The notes beneath the pieces are model-generated. The model was not told the origin of the DNA and did not search any database. It worked only from the letters and a program-made list of their open reading frames with translations. Below, one piece after another: positions 1 to 8,734 of a stretch of DNA of 21,778 nt. The translations under genes were made by a program, and so were the position numbers. The DNA comes from Hydnum rufescens UP504 (taxonomy: Eukaryota; Basidiomycota; Agaricomycetes; Cantharellales; Hydnaceae): positions 94,908 to 116,685 of the forward strand of contig MU129053.1 of NCBI GenBank assembly GCA_014904985.1. Direction: 5' to 3'. Each line of letters starts with the position of its first letter. Position 1 is the stretch's first letter.

Positions 1-1310
1 GTGCTCGAGCGAGGAAGGAAGGGTGGCCTGTATTTCAACAAAGTTGCGTGGCAATGAGAATCTGAAGACGGCATCCGATCATGTGGTCAGTCAAACCATG
101 GCGAGGTATTCAGTCAAGGATTCCTCGATGCGGATATATCAGTGTATCTTTGGTGCATATACATAATCAGCTACGCACCGGTGATTCAGTGAGGATGGCC
201 CGCGAGACTATGTCGCTGCAAAACCGTCCGCGGTGCTTTGACCAAGGTGAGCGGAGACATAGACTTGGCTCGTATTAACGCGCGCTGTGGGTAGTGGATG
301 GCCACAGCAAGTGTCGAGTGGAGTGGACGAAATCACAACCAGTGAGAGTTTTGACTGGCCACAGACGTGCTTCTCAATCTCGGAGTAGCGAGGGCTGGCG
401 GGGATAGTATTACGAACGCCGACTAGTGGAAACCGCATAACTATAATTGTAGGTCTATGAGTTATCTTCGAAGATGAAAGAACTGAATGTCGGGTGGGGC
501 AGAGTACTGGGGTCACTCAAACAGTGAAGCAGAGTAGTGCGGAGGCCAGATGTGCGTGTCGGAGTTCAGAAGACAAGAGGATGCGAGAGTAAAGATCAAG
601 TGAGATTCCAGAATCTTCCCGAATGTCCAGAATTGATCCATCGTACTTGGAGGAGTCGTGAGCCAGGTACAATCTGGTTTCGTCGTCAGTGAAGTTGGAT
701 AAGTCATGGTATTAGGCGCAGGCAGTGTTGAGAACCTGAGGCTCCAATGTTGCCAGGTCTGACGATGGCTCGCGTGTGTCAGGATCGTTTGTGCTGCATG
801 AGCGCTATCTGGCTAGGATAAGGAGTCAGGAAACGCATTGAAAAGAAAAAGAACAATGAGAAAATATCGGACCTTCAGTAGGTAGTCTTGAATGCTCTGT
901 GAATATGCGTTTTCGTTTTAGCATAAACAGGTGGGGCCTCGACAGTCGCACAAGGAATGAAGGTTGAAACGAGGTTCCAGCTCGCAGGGTAGTGCTCTCT
1001 CCAGTTCGACGAATGACAAAGACCTTGGAAACACGCCTCTATGTGAATTTGCTCCGGCACAATGCCCACCAACTTTTCTGGACCTGGTGGCCTTCCATCG
1101 TCAACCACATCCTGAGGGCAGAGGGAGACATGGTCCAACAACTTGGTCAGCATTTCCGAGCCTGTCTCCTATCTTCCACTCGATGCCCGGATGGCCAGCA
1201 GAAAGACAGGTTTGCAACGGTGGCTTTGCGGATTGCATGCGGTAGTTAGTGAAGCGCTGGCGGCTACAGGACTTCAGCCAAAACCGGCCGACACTAGCTG
1301 TACGAGATAA
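1..1310. other. No supportable gene in the first 1.3 kb
   Basis: Short overlapping open frames occur on both strands; the longest are about 90-100 codons, near 208-516 (-), 875-1153 (-) and 964-1249 (+). None has a recognisable domain, a splice pattern or a continuing frame. The + frame at 992-1249 has a run of aromatic and hydrophobic residues (a WTWWPSIV segment) that looks mildly protein-like, but the opposite strand is equally open over the same bases, so neither can be preferred. I see no RNA gene or repeat here. Confidence 0.5.
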
Positions 1311-2830
1311 ATCCTATCGTGTTGTAATAGGGTAATAGAGCAATTTGGATCACCCGTAGGACATCCGTACCATAGAACAGGTAACAACCATCCTCAGTTG
1401 CAATATATAATAGAATTCTCTTATGAAGAGTTGCAAGAGCGAGGATACTGACATCAATACAGGGGAAATCTTCACCCGTCACCTGTGAGGAGTACTCGAT
1501 TCTCCAAGAAAGCTATATTAAGGGATGGAACGAAGCGCAATCTCAAATCGGTGAACTCATTTGGGTGCGAAAAGAAGGCAAAGGCACCAATTCCGTACAC
1601 TGGCAATCAGCCAGTTCCTCGAACCATCGATGGTCACCTGACCAGAAATTACATTCACTCCGCGCCTGTGACGCGACCATGATTGTCGGTGCATGGCGAT
1701 TGGAGTCGCCGGGACGAAGTTTGTACATCGGGAAAATAATTACATCATTGGGGCGCTGGAGGGGCTCTCTATGAGAGAGTTGCAATGAGGAGAAGGCTAT
1801 GCAGTCCGAGCAATCAAGAAGGACTGCCCGTCACTGGAAGATACGCTAAATCTCCAAGAAACGCGCATGATTAAGGGCATGAAGAGGCCAATTCAAATGT
1901 GAACTCATTCGGGCTGCAAGAAGAAGTCAAACACTCCGGAACCTTACCCACTGGCAATCGAGCCATGTTCCTCAAGAGCCATCGATCACCTACAGGGAAT
2001 CTACACTACCCCTGGTGCAGAGTTGTGACCTGGTATACATGGGGCGATGGATCGCCGAGAAGGCTGTTGCGCGTGGTACCATGGAAATAATGAATCTCTT
2101 GAGGGAATTAGGAGAGGAAAGCGTGTCTATGGAAGTTCTTGCAAGGGAGGAGGACTACTACATCAAATACAGGAAACTCACCGTCACCTTGAGCATACCG
2201 ATCTCGCAAGAAAGCTGATGATAAGATGAACAAGCAATCTCAAAGGTGAATCATCAGGCGCTGAAAGAAGCAAATGCATCCAATCCGACCACTTGCAATT
2301 AGCCAGTTTCCTCTGAACCCACCGATCCACCTGAGCAGGAATTTAGTATCACCCCTGTGACAGTTGTCGACCTGATTTGGCACGGCATTGGATATCAGAG
2401 AACTTTGGTATCACGGAAAGATAATAATCATCTGTGAATAGAAAGAAAGCTCTCTATGAAGAGATTGCAAGAGGACTCAGCGTAGCATCTAAATTACAAG
2501 AAACGTCCGCGGTCACCTTGAGGAGTGGTCATCTCAAGAAAGTAGTAGTTAAGATGAACAAGCCAATCTGCAACGTGAGTCATTTGGACAAGAAGAAGTC
2601 AAAGTGGCCATCCATCCGTGACCACTGGCAAGTCAGCGGTTTCCTCAAGAGCACGATACCTGACAGGAATTTAGATGCACCCCTGTGCGATGGGTTGTGA
2701 CTTGATTCTGTGCACGGCGCATTGGATTTGTCCGAGAACTTGGTACGATTGTGAAACAATAAATAATCATCTTGGTGGGAATAAGAGAAGAAAGTCTCTA
2801 TGAAGAGTGCAAGAGTGGAGGAATGCGGCG
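1310..2830. repeat. Diverged tandem array, ~340-bp unit, about four copies plus a partial
   Basis: The same ordered set of short anchors recurs. They are a TCTATGAAGAG-GTTGCAAGAG box (near 1429, 1768, 2126, 2453 and 2800), a CTCAAGAAAG-like box, a CCACTGGCAA box, a CCTCAAGAGCCA box and a CAGGAATT-TA-CACCCCTGTG box. Anchor spacing is about 339, 358, 327 and 347 bases. Copies differ by many substitutions and small indels. No reading frame stays open through more than one copy, so the unit does not look like a coding repeat. The first copy, upstream of about 1470, is only partial. It could be a satellite or a remnant of tandemly duplicated intergenic DNA. Confidence 0.7.
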
Positions 2831-3278
2831 CATTTTCCCTCTCCTTTTTTTGGTGTTCTTCGCTAGAGAGCAATGGGGTCCCAATCTTTGGCATAGAGGA
2901 ACTTGGGGATCATGTACGCTATGATGTCTATGGCACAAAACAATGCCATGACGCATTCCTTCGCACACGTCCATCCCGCTACAGTGTCCAAACCACATCG
3001 CATATCAGTTGAGATGGCGCCACGCCATCCAATTATTCGCCCTCCTGTATGGATCGTAAAGTCCGCACGGCTTCCACAAGCTTCGTCGTATAGGCAATTA
3101 TTTGGATGAGATGCATAATCTGAGTCTCATCCAGCAGAAGTCAAGGGATCCCCTTAGGTTTCGACTTTCAGGATTGTTCAGTGCAGAAATACTTCACCTT
3201 GACCCTCCACAGCCCTCCAATTATTCCGATATACCCCCCCCCCCACGGCTCCTCAACCCCACCATGATATCAATATCA
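2830..3278. other. Spacer between the 340-bp array and locus A
   Basis: No supportable gene is visible. A C11 homopolymer lies at 3234-3244. Short frames of 66-70 codons occur on both strands and shadow each other. The 3' part is pyrimidine-rich and leads into the acidic open frame that starts at 3279; it could hold that locus's 5' end, but nothing marks a transcription start. Confidence 0.4.
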
Positions 3279-3470
3279 AGTATGATGTGGGAAACAGATG
3301 ATGACTTGGAACCCTTGGATGAGATAGAAATAAACCAAGGGAAGGTTATTGAACAGGAAATGGATGAGTCTGATGAAGCATTCAAGGGCTCAAAAGCAAA
3401 AGCAGCAGCTAAGAAAGCTGCCGTGGATGCTGAAAAGGATGCTGCTGCAAAGTACATTCAAAAAAGCAAA

Positions 3471-3479
3471 GGGGGGGGG
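3471..3479 (+). repeat. G9 homopolymer at a frame switch in locus A
   Basis: Nine consecutive G residues sit exactly where the protein-like + frame changes. Upstream, the Ala/Lys helix runs in one frame. Downstream, the DVFHDIRKRIK segment is in another. A one- or two-base slip would join them. Whether it is a mutation, an assembly artefact or length polymorphism cannot be told from one sequence. Confidence 0.6.
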
Positions 3480-3885
3480 ATCTTGATGTTTTCCATGACA
3501 TCAGAAAACGGATTAAACTGGGTGGCAGGGAGAAGAAACCCTTTGATGTGTTTTTGACCACCATGTGGAGAACAAAGTACACCAAGGAGGCGCATCAGGC
3601 GGCTAAGTAATATGCCTAGAAAGGGGGCTGGACACCAGAGGGCAAAAGGAATGATGCCACTGTCAGAAAGTTGATGATCGACTGCTGGTAGAAGAGAATT
3701 CTTGGGGAGAGGCTGAGGTACCCAGACAGTGCAGAAGAAAATGCTCAAATGCAGGGTAGAGGAGCATTCTCAGGGGGAGTGCAGAGGCACCCAGCCATGA
3801 GGAAGAAGCTCAAATACTGCCCCCAGAGAATGATCACCATGCAGAAGATGCTTGCCAGTCGGCAGAGGAGAACCTGTCAGCCTAG

Positions 3886-4075
3886 GGAAGAGGAGAACCA
3901 TCGACCTACGGAAGAGGACCATCGACCTATCGGAAGAGGAGAACCATCGACCTATGGAAGAGGAGAACTACCAGTCTATGGACTGAGGGGAATCGTCAGG
4001 CCTGTGGAAGAGGAGAACCATTCAGACCAACAGAAGAGGAAAACCATTGGTCTATTCGAAGAGGAGAATCGATCG
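3886..4075 (+). repeat. ~24-bp minisatellite, about eight degenerate copies
   Basis: The unit is approximately GAAGAGGAGAACCATCGACC plus TAYG. The starts GAAGAGGA recur every 20-27 bases, with one copy missing three bases and others altered. Copies of 23 or 24 bases move the frame, so the translated repeat alternates between EEENHRP-like, GRGEPSTY-like and RKRTIDL-like peptides. It lies inside locus A and has probably grown by slippage. Confidence 0.75.
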
Positions 4076-4667
4076 CAGACAAGGATGCTCCCGGTGGCGA
4101 GGGATTGACCACTCAGAATGTGTCTGAAGTTGGTGATGATGAAAATGATCATAATGACGACTCAGCCGACAAAGCCGCAGATGAGCTCACGAAAATGGCG
4201 TGGATGATCATGCCTTGGCTCACCCCCAAGTCACATCACAAGGTTCACGGGTTCGCGACCCCATACACCTGAATACTCCCCCATCACTCCCAGAGATCTT
4301 ACCCCTGCCCCCAGATCACCACCCCATCATGATCTTCTACTCCAGCCTGATGTCATTTCTCCTGGGTCGCCTTCAGAGGATATATTTGTGCAAGGCTCAA
4401 AGTCACACCCACCTTCACCTTCTGCCCCATATTCTCATCAAGTCTCCCACCCACATCATGAGCTGTCCCCCCGCATCCTCAGTACTTGATCAATGTTCCC
4501 TGAGTCCCTCAGCCCAAACCAGAACTCGTGGTGCTTCTGTGGCACTTTCAAGTAATGGTCTCATTCCCCTAAATTGCACAGTGGGATGCATGACCGTCTA
4601 CGATCGTCTTCCAGAGAACCTTCTGGGCCTTCTGGGCGACATTCTAGTTCACATGAGTGTTCCGAAC

Positions 4668-4890
4668 ATGGTTCTCATGATCTCCAACCCGCTCTCACAA
4701 CCTCTCTCCTCGCTCTCATGACCTCTCTCCTCACTCTCATGATCTCCATCCCCACTTTGGTGACAACACTTCTCACTCTTGGACCATCCCCCATGCTCTC
4801 ATGATCTCCCCTCTCACTCTTGCAATCTCCCTCGTTCTCATGATCTCCCTCATTCTTGCGACCTCCCCCTTCGCTCTCGTGACCTCCCCC
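4668..4890 (+). repeat. 21-bp minisatellite encoding a seven-residue repeat
   Basis: About ten copies of a CTCTCATGATCTCCCTCNC-like unit follow each other with a basic spacing of 21 bases. Because 21 is a multiple of three, one frame yields a seven-residue repeat of the type S-H-D-L-P-x-x (SHDLPSHSCNLPRSHDLP). Another gives hydrophobic LMTSLLT-like heptads. Two copies are one base short, so the frame moves once or twice across the array. The reverse strand is purine-rich and also open (4675-4956). It sits at the 3' end of locus A. Confidence 0.75.
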
Positions 4891-4974
4891 ACAACACACA
4901 ATGGGACTGGCCCGGCCCTTCCATTCCCCAAACTTCACAGTCTCACCACCTCCCACCTGCCACTTTCATCTCGA

Positions 4975-5470
4975 ATTATATCCAAATTACCACTCTATAA
5001 TTATTTTTATTCCATACATTTTCTCTAATCCATTTCCTCCATCATTAATTATTTTTTCTATATATATTGTTGTCTTCACTGTATTTCATTCCGTCAAATT
5101 TTCTATTTTTTCTATTCATTTATTTTTCATTTTGCCTATATGTACAATGCCATCATATACTACCATCCCCAATCTCATCCAGTCTTTTTCTTCTATCATT
5201 GTAAGTTTATCTATGTCACTATTTAAATCATTATTACTCATCCCATTCACATAATAGCACTTGTACATATTACAACCCTTTCCATCCACTTTCCCAATTC
5301 ATCTTCAAATCTTTTCATTACACTTTTATTTCATCAATCATCAGCTTTTACTTATGTCACTTACTTCCTCATACTTTTTTACATTTTTTTATACATCAAT
5401 TCATTTTTTCTTCTTTAAATAAGTCTAATCATTCTTTTGATCCATTGAATCTTTCCCTTTTTTCAATTCA
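4975..5470. other. T-rich, G-poor strand-asymmetric block
   Basis: For about 500 bases the + strand is dominated by T, with C and A, and G is nearly absent. Runs such as TTATTTTTTCTATATATATTG are typical. The hydrophobic open frames here (for example 4901-5254 +) are what T-rich sequence gives by chance. There is no domain and no splice logic. It could be a pyrimidine-rich promoter or long UTR for something downstream, or a degenerate spacer. Confidence 0.55.
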
Positions 5471-5473
5471 TTC

Positions 5474-5600
5474 ATTTGTGTGGTGTTAATGTGCGTCCGC
5501 GTGTGGTTTATTTCTGTGGTTTGTTGTTGTCTGTTTGTCATTTCTTAATCCCTTGTTGTGTGTGTGTTGTCTCTCTGGTGTGCTCTGTGGTTTCCAATGT
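5474..5600. repeat. GT-rich low-complexity tract
   Basis: The block consists of TGTGT/GTTGT-type runs (for example TTGTTGTCTGTTTGTC and TTGTTGTGTGTGTGTTG) and contrasts sharply with the G-poor block just before it. It looks like simple-sequence material. The small Cys/Val-rich frame through it (5476-5766 +) reflects the base composition. Confidence 0.5.
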
Positions 5601-5870
5601 GTTCGGTGTACATACTTCTGAGATTTACTTCACCCTCGACATGATCCATATGCCACTCATCTCCATTCTCAAATGTTTTATTTTTTCATCATATCAATCC
5701 CGTATTCGCCTAACAATTCCCATTTCCCCTGTATATTCTTTCGATTTGTCCAGCCCAACTTATTGAAATTCTACTCTTCCCAGCACTCTCTATGCCGAGC
5801 AACTTCCCCCCATACTTCTAACCACCCCAAACGATGTCCAAGGTTATTCGATTCGGCTCGTCGGCAACCC

Positions 5871-6227
5871 ATGAACATGGTGTCATTCTCTCTGGACTGG
5901 GCTGAGATGCAAGGGGCTATCCACCCAATCTTATCAAGCAACTTGCATTGTCATTGCCTACTCACTTTGATGTGTGCTCAAGTCTATCGCTGGGGCAAGA
6001 AGGATATCAGGGTGAATATATGGCCTACAGATGGTCCATATGATGAAATCCTCCATATTCTCGCACGCTTGGCACACAATGTGTATGGTTCAAGTGTTAC
6101 TCAACCATTGCTTGATGAGACCTTTGGGTATGTCTCTCACTTATGGGCGATAAAAATGGAGTTGGCATTAGATCGCCCTCGATTCAAGAAACACCCTAAT
6201 GACGTGTATGATCAAGAGAAGTTTTGA
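5871..6227 (+). CDS. Hypothetical ORF, possible single-exon fragment
   Basis: The open frame runs from ATG at 5871 (MNMVSFSLDWAEM) for 118 residues and stays open upstream to 5673, although the upstream part is pyrimidine-derived. The region from about residue 45 onward looks like ordinary folded protein (YRWGKKDIRVNIW, PYDEILHILARLAHNVYG, ETFGYVSHLWAIKMELALD) and ends in a charged tail. I do not recognise a family. A second frame over 5834-5905 starting with MSKVIRFG is also protein-like for about 23 codons but meets a stop, which leaves open a frameshift or a splice. It could be an exon of a decayed gene. Confidence 0.3.
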   Translation: MNMVSFSLDWAEMQGAIHPILSSNLHCHCLLTLMCAQVYRWGKKDIRVNIWPTDGPYDEILHILARLAHNVYGSSVTQPLLDETFGYVSHLWAIKMELALDRPRFKKHPNDVYDQEKF

Positions 6228-6592
6228 ATACTTCTATATGCTATCTATACATGGTTGTACTGTACTGCATTGTAGTGTAAATTGTATTTTGTTTGTGTTC
6301 GTATTTCCTGGGAATATCTGGTCCCAGGAGTAAACACACTACATTGTTCTCACTGTCCCCCTCTGTGTGGACATAGACTTCTTCAGCTTTCCGCACACAG
6401 CATTGCACTCTATATTCCGCCTCAGTGTGGATTTCGGGTGACACGCAAAACCACAACTACGCTGTTCAGTGTTCCTTTCCACCTAGAGTGGAGGGTATCT
6501 GAGCACAAGTTCTTAGTGTCTCCTCTTGCTCTCACACCTCAGCGCAGTGTTGCAAGTGGTGATTTTTATCTCTGGCAGCAGTCTTCTCCAGT
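6228..6592. other. Spacer with a small inverted repeat
   Basis: No gene is supported. A 7-bp stem CCTGGGA / TCCCAGG with an 8-base loop lies at 6307-6328. The rest is unremarkable sequence with CT-rich segments ahead of the ATG at 6593. Confidence 0.35.
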
Positions 6593-8657
6593 ATGGCTGG
6601 TATGAAATCAAAGATTCAGACTGCAAGGAAGCACACTCTGCAGCCATGACATGCAGCAGTCGCCACACCCATGAGCTCCAGTAATGGAAGCAATGGCGGC
6701 AATGATCTGGATTAGTGTGCCAGCATCTAAGAGGTCCTTGCGACGTGCTAGCACCACAAAGCTCAGTATCGACCTCAAATTCAGCCACGAAGGAGAAACC
6801 CCTTCAGACCACCAGCCAGCCTAGTGGGAGCCATGCCACCAGCCCTCACCCCTCCAGAACATCCTCAACTAGACTTGTGGTCGAGATCCATCACAGAAGG
6901 TGTTAACCACACCCTACACCTTGAATAAAATATCCAACAAGCCTACTTCGTGCGTCATCTCCATTCGGATATTTATCAGCGTCTTCATCGGCATGCACAC
7001 CAGTTGCTGATTTCGACTCTAATGATGAAGATTTTGGAACACCATTTGAACACGAGTTAGAGGATGGTCAAGCTAGTGTGACACAGGGAGATGATGGACT
7101 CGATGCTACTGGGGATTCTTTCCTTGACTCTATCAATGCCAGTAGTGTGCCTGCATATCATGGCCCAAAAAGTTGCGATACCGATGTGAGAAATCAGCGT
7201 GAGGTCTCACCCCTGGTCTCTTGGACATCCAATCCCCTCCGTATTATAATCACGTTATTCCCAATCATGGCAACACCCCCATTCACAGTCCCCGTCCTGA
7301 TTCCCCTGACACACCCATTTTGGATATCACGGATGGGACCCATGACGACTTTTTGTTGAGCGATGGTGATAGTGATAATGCTGTGCCTCTGAAAGTGAGG
7401 GGCAATGCCAAGCCCTGTTCTAAGGCAGTTGTGTCCCCCCAACCTGTCCTCCCACTTGTCGGAAGAGCCAAGTTCAGATGAAGATGATGAGGATCTCAAA
7501 GGAGGGCCGTTTACCACCCCAGAGGTAGAAAAGATTAAGGCTGAATACACAGTGTTTGACAAGCAAATTGCGGGACTGGTGAGGGAAATGGGTCATAGTG
7601 TTAATTCGATTCAAAAGATTGGTGGGCAGGTGTCACGAGTAGTTCATCCACATAAAACTATTGCCTGGAACATGTTCCAATCCAGCTATCCTACCAACCC
7701 TGACAAGTCAGTGAGCCAATCTGATTATACCAAAAATACAGTTCACCCTGCCTATGATGAGCTCATTAAGAAGTACGGAGGAGAGAAGTCTGAGGATTGG
7801 GCAGCAGAATCAGCTCGCCTGGTTAAGGAGTACACAGAGACTAGGGCGGCAATAAGTGCAGACATCGCAAAGCATGGGGGGGAAGTTGCGAAAATCATCG
7901 CTAGCCACAAGAGGGCATGGCAAAAGGATTTCAGGGCCTTGGCAAGCTTTGGGGTGCATTGCGAGTTGACAGTGCTTGCAGATAATGCCTGCTCTCCCGC
8001 TGCTCATGCTCAGAATGGGCAGCTATTTGGGACTGCAGAGATGGAATCGTACTACAAGTCCAGGCGTGACTTCAAGTCTCACGTTGGACGTATACACATT
8101 TATATTGTCTGCCAAGGCGGGGGTTAGGAAGGCAGAGGAGCATAAAGCTCAGACTTTGCGATGTGAGCGAGAAGAGGCCTTCAAGAACCCCAATAAGGCA
8201 AAAGGGAAGGTTTCGAAAATGCTGATTCAGCTATTTGGTAAGTTTGCTCAATGCATAGCTTCTTGACAGTTCCTATGCTAATCCTGCTTGAGTAGAGCCG
8301 TTCATTTGTTGGACCACATTCCCTTGGCTGAAATTGCCCCAAAAACTCCTCTCACACAACTTGGTGATCAATGGAGTACTGCCATTGTCTCGCTTCCGGC
8401 TTTTCGGTTCACTCTCGATTGATCACTACAGTGTCAGCGAGATCCAAGCCATGTATAATGCTCTAGAGAATGGGCAGCTCAAAGTATCTGAGTGTACCCA
8501 TGAGGAATCAAACTCCGGGGAGACCGCGCTCATTACTGATAGTGGTGGCCAAGTGCTAATGACGGTAGCAAGTGCATTGGAAATGATTGGGGCCAAGAAG
8601 AAGCTGGATTCGAAGAGGGCAGCTGCAAATCTGGACATCAAGATTTGGACCTCTTAG
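6593..8657 (+). pseudogene. Locus B: decayed multi-exon gene, FPW-motif unknown-function family
   Basis: Coding-like segments follow in order. They are a possible start at 6593 (MAGMKSKIQTARKHT), then a basic/Ser segment near 6730-6810, then an acidic segment in frame 1 from about 7005 (ADFDSNDEDFGTPFEHELED). The frame shifts near 7220 to a Pro/Asp segment (IHSPRPDSPDTPILDITDG) and shifts back near 7455. There follows the longest part, to about 8075: EVEKIKAEYTVFDKQIAGL, AWNMFQSSYPTNP, AYDELIKKYGGEKSEDW and FGVHCELTVLADN. A splice or frameshift at 8070-8128 leads to KAEEHKAQTLRCEREEAF. A clean intron 8238-8295 (GTAAGT...GCTAATCC...TAG) joins in frame to a last exon that ends at the TAG at 8655 and contains FPWLKLPQKLLSHNLVING and SVSEIQAMYNALENGQL. 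From memory, this last-exon pattern matches an expanded agaricomycete family of unknown function. At least two frameshifts make it unlikely to be intact. Confidence 0.55.
8238..8295 (+). other. Intron in locus B
   Basis: It starts GTAAGT and ends TAG, is 58 bases long and has a GCTAATCC branch-like site near its 3' end. Removing it joins ...KMLIQLF to EPFICWTTFPW in one open frame that continues for 120 residues to a stop. That continuity is the evidence for splicing. Confidence 0.65.
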
Positions 8658-8734
8658 GTTGGCTTTCACTATGCCAAAAGGGACCTAAGAGGTCAGTAGT
8701 ATTTCAAGGAGCAACTTGGAATTTGAGTAGGAGC

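Larger units (their letters stand above)
3279..4960 (+). pseudogene. Locus A: broken gene for a charged, low-complexity protein
   Basis: Protein-like stretches succeed each other in different + frames. From an ATG near 3279 there is an acidic stretch (WETDDDLEPLDEIE) and then an Ala/Lys-rich helix (SKAKAAAKKAAVDAEKDAAA). At the G9 run (3471-3479) the plausible frame shifts, and the next frame reads DVFHDIRKRIKLG...KPFDVFLTTMWRTKYTKEA before in-frame stops near 3608. After the 24-bp minisatellite an acidic segment (EVGDDENDHNDDSADKAA, about 4118-4180) appears. It is followed in yet another frame by a Pro/Ser/His-rich segment (about 4270-4540) and then the 21-bp repeats. I do not recognise the family. 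The protein-like composition across frame changes points to a decayed or multi-exon gene rather than random sequence. Stops near 3608-3700 favour decay, but introns could explain some switches. Confidence 0.45.

Noticed and set aside
208..516. 102-codon reverse-strand ORF
   Set aside because: No recognisable domain, no splice signals and overlapping open frames on the other strand. The length is within chance for this base composition.
4901..5254. 117-codon hydrophobic frame in the T-rich block
   Set aside because: T-rich sequence automatically gives Phe/Leu/Ile/Ser codons. No start context, splice site or domain supports it.
7194..7562. 122-codon reverse-strand ORF over locus B
   Set aside because: It lies antisense to the better-supported acidic coding segments of locus B and looks like a shadow frame.
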